Source: Streptomyces sp. Je 1-79
GTDB taxonomy: Bacteria; Actinomycetota; Actinomycetes; Streptomycetales; Streptomycetaceae
Assembly (NCBI RefSeq): GCF_025195125.1
Contig: NZ_JAMGSL010000003.1
Span: forward strand, 1 to 64,000
Length of the DNA stretch: 64,000 bases
Direction of reading: 5' to 3'
Made by a program: the position numbers and the translations under genes. Positions 17,330 to 24,546 of this stretch are shown here, piece after piece (the first letter of the stretch is position 1; each line of letters opens with the position of its first letter). The notes under the pieces were generated by a model. That model made no database searches. It worked only from the letters and a program-made list of their open reading frames with translations, and was not told where the DNA came from.

Positions 17330-17805
17330 CGGACCCCGCCCCTCTGCACGGTCAGGAACTCCTGGAACGGCACCTCGTGGCCCTCGACCGGGGCGTGTGT
17401 CACCTTGATCGGCCACTGGGTGGGGTCGGTCGCGAAGATGCCGTACGAGCTGCCGTAGTCGAAGCCGTAGGCGCCGGCGGTCCTGCGGTCGGCGGCGAAG
17501 ACGATGTGCTCGACGCCGAAGTAGCGGGCCACCATGTAGCACATGGCGCAGGGCTCGCCCGAGGCGATCAGCGTGGACCCGGCGACGGCGAACACGCCGG
17601 CGCGCTTCGCCGCCTCGCGCAGCGCCACGACCTCCGCGTGCGCACTGGCGTCGTGGTCCTCCCGGACCCGGTTGAACCCGGTGCCGAGGACCCGGCCGTC
17701 CTGGACGACGATCCCCGAGAAGGGGATGCCGCCCGTGGCCACGTGCTCCCGGCTGATCCGTACCGCTTCCCTGACGTGGGGCAGCAGATCGTCGATGTCG
17801 TTCAT
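17326..17805 (-). CDS. Zinc-dependent cytidine/guanine-deaminase-like enzyme
   Basis: A 159-residue member of the CDA fold with the zinc and catalytic motifs SAHAEVVALREA (HAE) and GEPCAMCYMVARY (PCxxC). The C-terminal part (GFDYGSSYGIF) resembles guanine and other small amine deaminases rather than tRNA adenosine deaminase. It is coupled to the FrnE-like gene and follows the SMR pair on the same strand. A nucleobase salvage role or deamination of a cluster metabolite or analogue, perhaps as resistance, are both possible. Confidence 0.85.
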   Translation of the reverse strand: MNDIDDLLPHVREAVRISREHVATGGIPFSGIVVQDGRVLGTGFNRVREDHDASAHAEVVALREAAKRAGVFAVAGSTLIASGEPCAMCYMVARYFGVEHIVFAADRRTAGAYGFDYGSSYGIFATDPTQWPIKVTHAPVEGHEVPFQEFLTVQRGGVR

Positions 17806-17819
17806 GATGCGCGCGCCGA

Positions 17820-18137
17820 TCAGACGGCCGTCAGGCGGAGCAGGACGGCGCCGCCGATGATGGAGGCGAAGGAGAGCAGCCGCGCGAGCGTGATCTTCTC
17901 CTTGAAGATGATGGCGCCGCAGATGACGGTGCCGACTCCGCCGATACCGGTCCAGATGGTGTAGCCGACCGAGACGTCGAGCTCACGCAGGGCCAGGGAC
18001 AGCGTGTAGATACCGCCGGCGGCGGCGAGCAGCGTGAGCACGGAGGGCCACAGGCGGGTGAACCCCTTGGTGGCGTTGGTGCCGAGGGCGAAGAGGACTT
18101 CGAAGACGATGGCGATGCCGAGGTAGACCCAGGTCAT
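17820..18137 (-). CDS. Small multidrug resistance (SMR) transporter, subunit A
   Basis: A 105-residue, four-helix membrane protein with the SMR signature: the Glu in VFEVLFALGTNATKG, then SVGYTIWTGIGGVGT and FKEKIT. The SMR gene immediately upstream is homologous, so the two may form a heteromeric pump as in YkkCD. Driven by proton exchange, such pumps expel cationic or guanidinium-like compounds. The operon is divergent from a MarR gene. Confidence 0.92.
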   Translation of the reverse strand: MTWVYLGIAIVFEVLFALGTNATKGFTRLWPSVLTLLAAAGGIYTLSLALRELDVSVGYTIWTGIGGVGTVICGAIIFKEKITLARLLSFASIIGGAVLLRLTAV

Positions 18138-18193
18138 GGTGGTGTCACTCGTTTCGGGATGGTGGGGACGGAGCGGGCGTCAGGTGGGGCGGA

Positions 18194-18619
18194 TCAGGCG
18201 ACGGGCTGCGCGGCGGCCGGGGCGCTCGGGGCCTCGACGGCGGCCTGCTTCTTGGCCGCGATGTTGTCGGAGATGCGCAGACCGAGGGCGCCGCCGATGA
18301 TCAGGACGAACGCGAGCACCTTCCAGACGGTCATCCGCTCGTCGTAGATCAGGGTGCCGAAGACGACGGTGCCGACAGCGCCGATTCCGGCCCACACCGT
18401 GTAACCGACGCCGACGTCCACGGTCTTCAGCGCCATGGAGAGGGTGAAGATGCCGCACGAGGCGGCGGCCACGGTGAGCAGCGACGGGCCGAGCTTGGTG
18501 AAGCCGTCGGTCGCCTCGGTCGAGAGCGCGAACGTGATCTCGAACAGGGACGAGAACAGCAGCCAGGCCCAGCCGACGTTGGCGTTCTGCGGGGTGTCCT
18601 GCGGGGAGGGGGACGACAT
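18194..18619 (-). CDS. Small multidrug resistance (SMR) transporter, subunit B
   Basis: A 141-residue SMR protein with an unusual 16-residue N-terminal and a 20-residue Ala/Pro-rich C-terminal extension around the four helices. SMR residues are seen in LFEITFALSTEATDGF and GVGYTVWAGIGAVGT. The ATG follows GGAGAG. Compared with its neighbour, the tails differ but the core is clearly paralogous, which suggests opposite membrane topologies in one pump. A MarR-site-like repeat lies 21-36 bases upstream of its start. Confidence 0.9.
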   Translation of the reverse strand: MSSPSPQDTPQNANVGWAWLLFSSLFEITFALSTEATDGFTKLGPSLLTVAAASCGIFTLSMALKTVDVGVGYTVWAGIGAVGTVVFGTLIYDERMTVWKVLAFVLIIGGALGLRISDNIAAKKQAAVEAPSAPAAAQPVA

Positions 18620-18639
18620 GGAACTCACTCTCCAGTAAG

Positions 18640-18655
18640 TTGCTTGTTCGTGCAA
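18640..18655. promoter_or_regulatory. Candidate MarR operator, SMR promoter
   Basis: TTGCTTGTTCGTGCAA has TTGC/GCAA ends and matches the element at 19,377 in 13 of 16 positions. It lies just before the SMR pair. Confidence 0.6.
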
Positions 18656-18706
18656 ATTCTTCGGAACCGTAGTCGTCCGGTGACGGACCGACGCGGCGAG
18701 ATGAGG

Positions 18707-18720
18707 TTGCATGAGCATGT
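18707..18720. promoter_or_regulatory. Candidate MarR operator before marR
   Basis: TTGCATGAGCATGT lies 40-53 bases before the MarR ATG. Read on the other strand it ends CATGCAA, like the right end of the element at 19,377. Confidence 0.45.
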
Positions 18721-18759
18721 ACTCTGTTGTCAATCTCCCCATGAAAGGTGCGTCAGGTC

Positions 18760-19200
18760 ATGGCCGCTTCCCTTTCCGCGTCGTCCGACCAAGTGGTCTG
18801 GAGCCGTCTGCTCGTCCTGCACTCCCGTGTGGAGCGGGAGCTGGCGCAGGCGCTCCAGCGGCGTCATGGGATCGGTCTGTCGGAGTACCGGGCGCTGGAG
18901 TCGCTCTCCCACGCCGAGGACAGCGAGCTGCGCATGCAGGACCTGGCCGACCGGGTCGGTCTCGGCCAGTCGTCCGTGACGCGGCTGGTCGCACGGCTCG
19001 AAGTGGCCGGATTCGCCTACAAGGACCTGTGTCCTTCGGACAAGCGCGGTGTCTACGCGGTGATCACGGCCGAGGGCCGCGAACGGCACGCCGCCGCCCG
19101 CGCGACCTACGCGGACGTCCTCTCCTCGGCGCTCAACGCCCTCACCGCCGACCCCGAATACGCCTCCACGGTGCAGTCGCTGCGGGCCGCCGGAGCCTGA
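18760..19200 (+). CDS. MarR-family regulator
   Basis: A 146-residue winged-helix protein: helical dimer segment, then LSEYRALESLSHAEDSELRM, the recognition region QSSVTRLVARLE and the wing DLCPSDKRGVYAVIT. A GTG four codons earlier is an alternative start. It is divergent from the SMR pump, and related TTGC-type repeats lie before the pump, before itself and before the adenylation operon. It probably represses all three and is released by a phenolic or cationic ligand, as is common for the family. Confidence 0.9.
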   Translation: MAASLSASSDQVVWSRLLVLHSRVERELAQALQRRHGIGLSEYRALESLSHAEDSELRMQDLADRVGLGQSSVTRLVARLEVAGFAYKDLCPSDKRGVYAVITAEGRERHAAARATYADVLSSALNALTADPEYASTVQSLRAAGA

Positions 19201-19320
19201 GGCGCCCGGCCGGCCGCGGTCGGCATCCGTCGGTCGGCATACGCGAACCGGCACCTTCCCCCAACCCCTGACGCGCTGTCAATCGCGAACTCTCGGCATA
19301 GCGCGCCAGGGGTGGTTTCG

Positions 19321-19334
19321 TTGCATGATCAAGC
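19321..19334. promoter_or_regulatory. Candidate MarR operator (distal) of the adenylation operon
   Basis: TTGCATGATCAAGC is, on the opposite strand, GCTTGATCATGCAA. It matches the proximal element at 19,377 in most positions, so two oppositely oriented copies flank the probable promoter. Confidence 0.5.
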
Positions 19335-19376
19335 GTAACGAGAACGCGGTTCCCGCTTCTCGAGTCGGCAAGCCAG

Positions 19377-19392
19377 TTGCTTGACGATGCAA
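19377..19392. promoter_or_regulatory. Candidate MarR operator (proximal) of the adenylation operon
   Basis: TTGCTTGACGATGCAA lies 35-50 bases before the GTG of the adenylation-domain gene and is nearly the same as the element before the SMR pump. Confidence 0.6.
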
Positions 19393-19426
19393 TCGCTGTC
19401 TCAACGTTCTCGGGGGAGAGTCCGCT

Positions 19427-20899
19427 GTGCCATCGACACACCTCGCCGATTCCATCGCCGTCCACAGCCGGGAGCACGCCGGCCGAGTCGCCCTCGCGGG
19501 CAACCGGCGCACCGTCACCTACGGGCAGCTGGGCGACCGGACGGAAGCGCTCCGTACCGCGTTGAGCGGACTGGGGCTGCCCGCCGGTTCCACCGTCTGC
19601 GTGCCGGCGCACAAGACACCGGAGACCGTCGCACTCCTGCTCGCCGTCTTCCACGAGGGCCTGATCGCCCTGGCGCCCTCGCCCGACCTCGGCATCGCCG
19701 CCCGCACCCGACTCGCCCAGCAGGCCCGCGCCTCCCACACGCTCACCGTCTCCGAGACGGGCGCGCTGACGGCCGAAGCGGTGGACGGCGGCGAGGAGGA
19801 GGCCGAGGGCTTCGACCGGGCCGACGCCACGCGCACCCGCCTCCTGCTCACCACCTCGGGATCCACCGGAACACCGAAGATCGTGCCCATCCCCGCCGAG
19901 GGCTTCGACGCCTTCGCCGACTGGGCCACGGGCGAGTTCGAGCTCACCCGGGACGACGTCGCGCTCTCCTACGCCCCGCTCAACTTCGACCTCGCCCTGC
20001 TCGACGTCTGGACCTTCCTGCGCCTCGGCGCGCAGGTCGTCCTGGTCGACAAGGACCGTGCCACGGACGCCCCGCACCTGCGGAACCTGGTGGCCGGCCA
20101 CGGCGTCACGTTCGTCCAGGGGGTGCCCATGCTGCACCGCCTGCTGGTCCAGGACGGCCCCGAGTACGCCGCCGTCCGCACGATCGTCACCACGGGCGAC
20201 GCCCTCGCCCCGGAGCTGCTCCGGCCGATGGCCGACGCCTTCCCGAAGGCCCGGTTCCACAACGTCTTCGGCTGTACGGAGACGAACGACTCCTTCATCC
20301 ACCCCATCGACCCCCTGGGCCCCGCCGCCGCCCCGCCGATCGGACGCCCCCTCGCCGGGGTGCGCGCGATCGTCGTGGACGCCGACGGAGAGCTCGTCAC
20401 GGGCGCCGGCACCGGTGAACTCCTCGTCTCCACACCGTTCCAGACCGCCGGCTACCTGCGGTCGGCCCTGAACGAGCAGGCGTTCACCGTCCGGGACGGC
20501 CGGGTCCACTACCGCACGGGCGACATCGTCTCCCGTACCGACGACGGCCTCTACCGCCTCGAAGGCCGCGCCGACTGGCAGGTCAAGGTCCGCGGCGTAC
20601 GGACCAACCTCCAGGAGGTCGAGACCGTCGTCGCCTCCCACCCGGACGTCGCCGAGGCCGTCGTCGTGGCCCTTCCCGACGAGCGGACGGGCGTACGGCT
20701 GCACGCGCACGTCACCCGGCGTCCGTCCACCGCCCTGACCGGCCTGCGGCTGCGCACCCACGTCAGCGGGCACCTCCCGCGCCACGCCATCCCGTCCTCG
20801 GTCCACGTCACGGAGACCCCGATTCCCCGTACGTCCACGGGCAAGCCCGACCGGAACCTCATCAGGAACAACCGACTCAAGGAGAACGGCACCGCATGA
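19427..20899 (+). CDS. Free-standing amino-acid adenylation enzyme (AMP-dependent ligase)
   Basis: This 490-residue ANL enzyme has core motifs in order: A3 TTSGSTGTPK, A5 VFGCTETND, A7 YRTGDIV, A8 DWQVKVRGVRTNLQEVE and A10 PRTSTGKPDR with the catalytic Lys. The A4 region reads LNFDLALLDVW, keeping the Asp that anchors the alpha-amino group in amino-acid-activating domains. This suggests an amino acid, not an aryl acid, as substrate. GTG start after GGGGGAGAG. Its stop overlaps the carrier protein start (ATGA), so it should load that carrier. The arrangement with a carrier and a flavoprotein dehydrogenase recalls prolyl-carrier oxidation in pyrrole clusters. Confidence 0.9.
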   Translation: MPSTHLADSIAVHSREHAGRVALAGNRRTVTYGQLGDRTEALRTALSGLGLPAGSTVCVPAHKTPETVALLLAVFHEGLIALAPSPDLGIAARTRLAQQARASHTLTVSETGALTAEAVDGGEEEAEGFDRADATRTRLLLTTSGSTGTPKIVPIPAEGFDAFADWATGEFELTRDDVALSYAPLNFDLALLDVWTFLRLGAQVVLVDKDRATDAPHLRNLVAGHGVTFVQGVPMLHRLLVQDGPEYAAVRTIVTTGDALAPELLRPMADAFPKARFHNVFGCTETNDSFIHPIDPLGPAAAPPIGRPLAGVRAIVVDADGELVTGAGTGELLVSTPFQTAGYLRSALNEQAFTVRDGRVHYRTGDIVSRTDDGLYRLEGRADWQVKVRGVRTNLQEVETVVASHPDVAEAVVVALPDERTGVRLHAHVTRRPSTALTGLRLRTHVSGHLPRHAIPSSVHVTETPIPRTSTGKPDRNLIRNNRLKENGTA

Positions 20900-21162
20900 G
20901 CGAGACCGACGTGACCGCCGAGATCCGCGCCTACCTCGTCACCGAGTACCTGGCGGGCGAGGACTCCTCGGACCTCACCGACGACTACGACCTCATCTCC
21001 TCCGGGGTGATCGACAGCCTCGGCCTCGTCCGGATGATCTCCCACATCGCGGCCCGCTACGGCGTGCCCGTGGACGACATCGAGTTCGGCCCGGACGACT
21101 TCCGCACCCTCACCGCGATCACCCGCCTCATCCACGCCCACACGCCCGCCGAAGCGGCCTGA
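20896..21162 (+). CDS. Free-standing acyl/peptidyl carrier protein
   Basis: An 88-residue acidic helical protein with GVIDSLGLVRMI, whose Ser is the phosphopantetheine site. It overlaps the adenylation gene by ATGA and should carry the activated amino acid as a thioester for the flavoprotein dehydrogenase and later enzymes. No condensation or thioesterase domain is present in the window, so release must use a stand-alone enzyme. The transglutaminase-fold protein at 22,861 or the NAT at 14,743 are candidates. Confidence 0.93.
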   Translation: MSETDVTAEIRAYLVTEYLAGEDSSDLTDDYDLISSGVIDSLGLVRMISHIAARYGVPVDDIEFGPDDFRTLTAITRLIHAHTPAEAA

Positions 21163-21195
21163 GTCCGCAGAGCCGACACCCAAGGGAGTACCCGC

Positions 21196-21570
21196 ATGTT
21201 CACCCGCAGCGTCGACGACGTCGTCCCCGTCCAGTGGGGCAACGGAACGAGCCACCGCATCCTCACGAAGGCCGACGGCATGGGCTTCGCCGTGGCCGTG
21301 ACCCTCGTGCGCCAGGGCACCACCAGCGCTCTCCAGTACCGCGACCACCTGGAAGCCTGCTTCTGCGTCGCGGGATCGGGTGAGGTCGTGGAGAAGGACG
21401 GCACCCGGCACAAGATCGTGCCCGGGACGATATACGCCCTGGACCAGCACGACCCGCACTACCTGATCGCGTCGGACTACGAGGACCTGCACCTGATCTC
21501 GGTCTTCAACCCGCCGATCGTCGGTGACGAGAAGCACACGCTGTCGGACGACGGGTTCTCCCAGTACTGA
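21196..21570 (+). CDS. Ectoine-synthase-like cupin (EctC homologue)
   Basis: A 124-residue cupin whose whole length follows EctC: NGTSHRILTKADGMGF, RDHLEACFCVAGSGEV (metal Glu), GTIYALDQHDPHYL (metal Tyr and His) and SVFNPP. EctC cyclises N-gamma-acetyl-diaminobutyrate to ectoine, and glutamine is a known poor side substrate. No ectA, ectB or ectD is nearby, so this is a solitary copy inside a metabolite operon. It probably performs a cyclodehydration on a carrier-linked or free amino acid. The substrate is unknown. Confidence 0.88.
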   Translation: MFTRSVDDVVPVQWGNGTSHRILTKADGMGFAVAVTLVRQGTTSALQYRDHLEACFCVAGSGEVVEKDGTRHKIVPGTIYALDQHDPHYLIASDYEDLHLISVFNPPIVGDEKHTLSDDGFSQY

Positions 21571-21585
21571 GGGGCCTGAGCCCCC

Positions 21586-21688
21586 CGCCCCGCGGACGGC
21601 ACCGCACCACCGGAACCAGCCGCGTGGCCGCGCGTGGTCGCGTGATCGCGTGTGGCCGTGCGTGGCCGCGTGTGCCGTCCGCGGGGCG
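21586..21688. repeat. Intergenic inverted repeat with internal GCGTGGCCGC-type repeats
   Basis: Arms of 17 bases (core GCCCCGCGGACGGCAC at 21,587, and its exact complement ending at 21,687) enclose about 69 bases built of short GCGTGGCCGCG- and GCGTGATCGCG-like units. It fills the 151-base gap between the EctC-like and dehydrogenase genes. A folded RNA there could reduce read-through or stabilise one part of the message. Confidence 0.7.
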
Positions 21689-21721
21689 CCTCCTCCCACC
21701 CGACGTGACAAGGACCAGGCT

Positions 21722-22840
21722 GTGACCGACGACCTCTTCCACCTCGCCGCCCCGTGGGCCGACAAGCTCAACGCCGACATCGGGGAACTCGACAGGAACG
21801 GTGCGTTCCCGTCCGACAAGTGGCCCGCCGTCCAGGACTCCGGGATCCTGCGGACCCCCTTCCACCCCGACCACGGAGGCCACGGCCGGTCCCTGACCGA
21901 GACCATGCGCGTGCTGGAAGGCCTCGGTCACACCTCCCGCGACGCGGGCCTCTCCTTCTCCACGTCCACCCAGATCGTCTCCGTGGGCGTACCGCTGCAG
22001 CAGTTCGGCGGCGAGGAGCTGAAGCGCCGGTACCTCCCGCGGATCATGTCCGGCGACATCATCACCGCGCACGCCATCACGGAGGAGTCCGGCGGCTCGG
22101 ACGCGATGAACTCCGCCACCACCGCGGTCCGCGACGGCGACCACTACGTGGTCGACGGCAGCAAGATGTTCATCACCAACGCCCCCGTCGCCGGCCTGTT
22201 CCTGCTCTACGTCCGTACCGGCGACCCCGGTCCGTTCGGCCTCACCACCCTGCTCGTCGAGGCCGGCACACCCGGCCTTACCGTCGGGCCCGCCATGGAC
22301 AAGATCGGGCTGCGCACCAGCCCGATCGGCACGCTCGCCTTCGACGGCCTGCGCGTCCCGGTCACCCAGCGGGTCGGCAGGGAGGGTTCCGGATTCCTCG
22401 TCCTCGACCACGTGATGAAGCGGGAGGTGCTCTTCGCCTTCTCCATCACCCTCGGCGAGATGACCCGCCGCCTGGAGGACACCATCCGGTTCGCCAGGTC
22501 CCGGACCCAGTTCGGGCAGACCATCGGCTCCTACCAGGCCGTCTCCCACAAGATCGCCGACATGAAGATCCGGCTGGAGACGGCGCGCAAGTGGCTGCGC
22601 GACACCGGGGTCAAGGTGGAGACCGGACAGGACGCGGCCATCGACCTCGCCGCCACCAAGACGGTCGTCTCCGAGGCGAACCTGCAGATGGCCCTCGACG
22701 CCGTCCAGATCCACGGCGGACGCGGCGTGCTCACCAGCCACGGAATCGAACGCGAACTGCGCGACTCCGTCGCCGGAACCATCTACTCCGGCACCAGCGA
22801 GATCCAGCGCAACCGCATCGCCGCCCTCCTCGGCCTCTGA
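21722..22840 (+). CDS. Acyl-CoA dehydrogenase-family flavoprotein (probable aminoacyl-carrier dehydrogenase)
   Basis: A 372-residue enzyme; the GTG start follows AAGGA at good spacing. Family features include AITEESGGSDAMNS, VDGSKMFITNAP, FGQTIGSYQAVSHKIADM, QIHGGRGVLTSHGIERELRD and the FAD-binding YSGTSEIQRN. The position often holding the catalytic Glu (YEGT) is Ser here, as in other subfamilies that use a base elsewhere. Beside a free adenylation domain and carrier it most likely oxidises a carrier-bound aminoacyl thioester, like the prolyl-carrier oxidases. A CoA substrate cannot be excluded. Confidence 0.87.
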   Translation: MTDDLFHLAAPWADKLNADIGELDRNGAFPSDKWPAVQDSGILRTPFHPDHGGHGRSLTETMRVLEGLGHTSRDAGLSFSTSTQIVSVGVPLQQFGGEELKRRYLPRIMSGDIITAHAITEESGGSDAMNSATTAVRDGDHYVVDGSKMFITNAPVAGLFLLYVRTGDPGPFGLTTLLVEAGTPGLTVGPAMDKIGLRTSPIGTLAFDGLRVPVTQRVGREGSGFLVLDHVMKREVLFAFSITLGEMTRRLEDTIRFARSRTQFGQTIGSYQAVSHKIADMKIRLETARKWLRDTGVKVETGQDAAIDLAATKTVVSEANLQMALDAVQIHGGRGVLTSHGIERELRDSVAGTIYSGTSEIQRNRIAALLGL

Positions 22841-22860
22841 CCCCAAGGGAACCGCCTGCC

Positions 22861-23547
22861 ATGACGCCCGACCTGCACGACCGGCTGACACAGCCCACCG
22901 AGTTCCTCGACTACGAGACCGACGCCGTCCAGGCCTTCATCGACCACGCCGTCAAGGACCGTGCGGCCGACCGGCGCACCCTCGCCATCGAGCTCTACTA
23001 CGCCGTCCGGGACGAGGTCTTCTACGAGGTCTACGGCGCGGACCTCTCGCCCACCGGCCTCAAGGCGTCCCACACCGCCACCACGAAGTCCGGCTTCTGC
23101 CTGCACAAGTCCGCCCTCTACGCCGCGGCGGTCCGTGCCCTGGGCATCCCCTCCCGGCTCGTGTACGGCGACGTCCGCAACCACCTCGCCTCGCCGCGCC
23201 TCATCGAGCACATCGGCGGCGACGTCTTCTTCCACGGCCTCACCCAGGTCCACCTGGACGGCAGGTGGATCAAGGCCACGCCGGTCTTCAACAAGATCCT
23301 CTGCAAGCTGTACGGCATGGAGGCCCTGGAGTTCGACGGGCTCACCGACAGCCTCTACCACCCGTACGCGGAGGGCGCCGGTTCCATGGAGTTCCTCACG
23401 GACCACGGCGCCTTCGACGACGTCCCGTACGACTTCGTCATCGACGCGATGCGCTCCCGGCATCCCAGGTTCCTCAGCGGCCCCGGCACCAGCACGGTGG
23501 CCGGCGGCCGGCTGGCCGACGAAGCGAAGCAAGGAGTACGCCGATGA
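22861..23547 (+). CDS. Transglutaminase-fold protein
   Basis: A 228-residue protein of the transglutaminase-like superfamily. The Cys lies in TKSGFCLHKSALYAAAVRAL, followed by IPSRLVYGDVRNH, then FFHGLTQVHLDGRWIKATPVF, which supplies the probable His and acidic partner. Bacterial relatives act as proteases or as amide-bond formers; AdmF of andrimid joins a carrier-bound acyl group to an amine. Here it could transfer the carrier-bound unit to an amine such as the aminophenol. Its stop overlaps the next ATG (ATGA). Confidence 0.8.
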   Translation: MTPDLHDRLTQPTEFLDYETDAVQAFIDHAVKDRAADRRTLAIELYYAVRDEVFYEVYGADLSPTGLKASHTATTKSGFCLHKSALYAAAVRALGIPSRLVYGDVRNHLASPRLIEHIGGDVFFHGLTQVHLDGRWIKATPVFNKILCKLYGMEALEFDGLTDSLYHPYAEGAGSMEFLTDHGAFDDVPYDFVIDAMRSRHPRFLSGPGTSTVAGGRLADEAKQGVRR

Positions 23548-24407
23548 CCCAGGCAGCCACGCCCACCGACGGCGCGCCCTCGCCCACCGACGGCGCCGCC
23601 ACGCCCACCGACGGATGGGACGCCGCCATCCGCATCGGCGTCGTCGTCCCGCACGCCGACGTGGGCCCGGAGGCCGAACTCCAGGCCATGGCGCCCGCGT
23701 CCGTCTCGATCCACGGCTCCCGCGTCCACTTCGGCGCGATGCGGGCCGGCGGCGAGATGGACGAGAAGATCCCGCACGACCCGGTCCGCGCGTTCGTCGA
23801 ACCGCCCTTCCTCGACCAGGCCGTCGAGCAGCTCGCCGCCTCGCCCCTGCACGCGCTCACCCTCGGCTTCACCTCCTCCAGCTACGTGCTCAGGGCGGCG
23901 GGGGAGCGGGAGCTGTACGAGCGACTGCGCCCGGTCACACGGGAGCTGCCGATCACGGGCACGACCAGGGCCGCCCGGGCCGCCTTCACCGCGCTCGGCG
24001 CGAAGCGGATCGCGCTCGTCAATCCGCCCTGGTTCGACGACCGGCTCTCCGGCCAGGGAGCCGACTACTTCCGGGAGTTCGGCTTCGAGGTCGTCCACCA
24101 CGGCCCCTGCGGACTGCCGTCGAACCAGAAGGCGATCACACCGCGGAACCTCTCCGAGTGGCTGCGTACCACCGTCGCCTCCCACAAGCCGGACGCCGTC
24201 CTGGTGGCGGGCAACGGCATCCGCGCCGTCGGCACGATCAAGCCGCTGGAGGAGGAGTTCGGCTTCTCCGTCGTGACCGCGAACCAGGCGATCTTCTGGC
24301 ACGCCCTGCACCTGGCCGGCGCGTCGGCCATCAGCGAGGGCGTCACCGAGTACGGCAGGCTCTTCGCCCTCCGCCCGGACGCGGCGGACGTGCCCGCCGC
24401 CGCGTGA
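23544..24407 (+). CDS. Asp/Glu racemase-superfamily protein (maleate isomerase / arylmalonate decarboxylase fold) lacking the usual cysteines
   Basis: A 287-residue protein with the superfamily layout: IRIGVVVPHADVGPE, then LTLGFTSSSYVL where the first catalytic Cys usually stands, TGTTRAARAAFTALGAKRIAL, and VLVAGNGIRAVG where the second Cys usually stands. Phe and Gly/Asn occupy these places. The only Cys is in HHGPCGLPSNQ. Three PTDG repeats form a flexible N-terminus. Normal racemase or isomerase chemistry by two cysteines seems impossible, so it is either a different catalyst or a binding protein. It is translationally coupled to the transglutaminase-fold gene. Confidence 0.82.
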   Translation: MTQAATPTDGAPSPTDGAATPTDGWDAAIRIGVVVPHADVGPEAELQAMAPASVSIHGSRVHFGAMRAGGEMDEKIPHDPVRAFVEPPFLDQAVEQLAASPLHALTLGFTSSSYVLRAAGERELYERLRPVTRELPITGTTRAARAAFTALGAKRIALVNPPWFDDRLSGQGADYFREFGFEVVHHGPCGLPSNQKAITPRNLSEWLRTTVASHKPDAVLVAGNGIRAVGTIKPLEEEFGFSVVTANQAIFWHALHLAGASAISEGVTEYGRLFALRPDAADVPAAA

Positions 24408-24414
24408 GGCGACG

Positions 24415-24454
24415 CCCGCGAGCCCGGACGGCGTGTGCTGTCCGGGCTCGCGGG
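24415..24454. terminator. Bidirectional hairpin terminator
   Basis: A perfect 15-bp stem (CCCGCGAGCCCGGAC and its complement) with a 10-base loop lies between the convergent racemase-fold and AfsA genes. The bases after it (to 24,546) are short GCGGT/GCGGG repeats. Confidence 0.8.
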
Positions 24455-24546
24455 TCCGCGGTCTCGCGGTTCGCTGGCTCGCGGTGCGCGGGTGCGCGGT
24501 GCGTGGGCTCGCGCTCCCGGCTGGGGGCCGGATGCGGCTCAGGCCG

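Noticed and set aside
21196..21570. An ectoine biosynthesis operon
   Set aside because: Only an EctC homologue is present; ectA, ectB and ectD are absent.
19427..22840. Firm call of prolyl-AMP ligase and pyrrole-2-carboxylate synthesis
   Set aside because: The gene types fit, but the amino-acid specificity cannot be read with confidence, and the EctC-like and racemase-fold partners are not usual in pyrrole routes.
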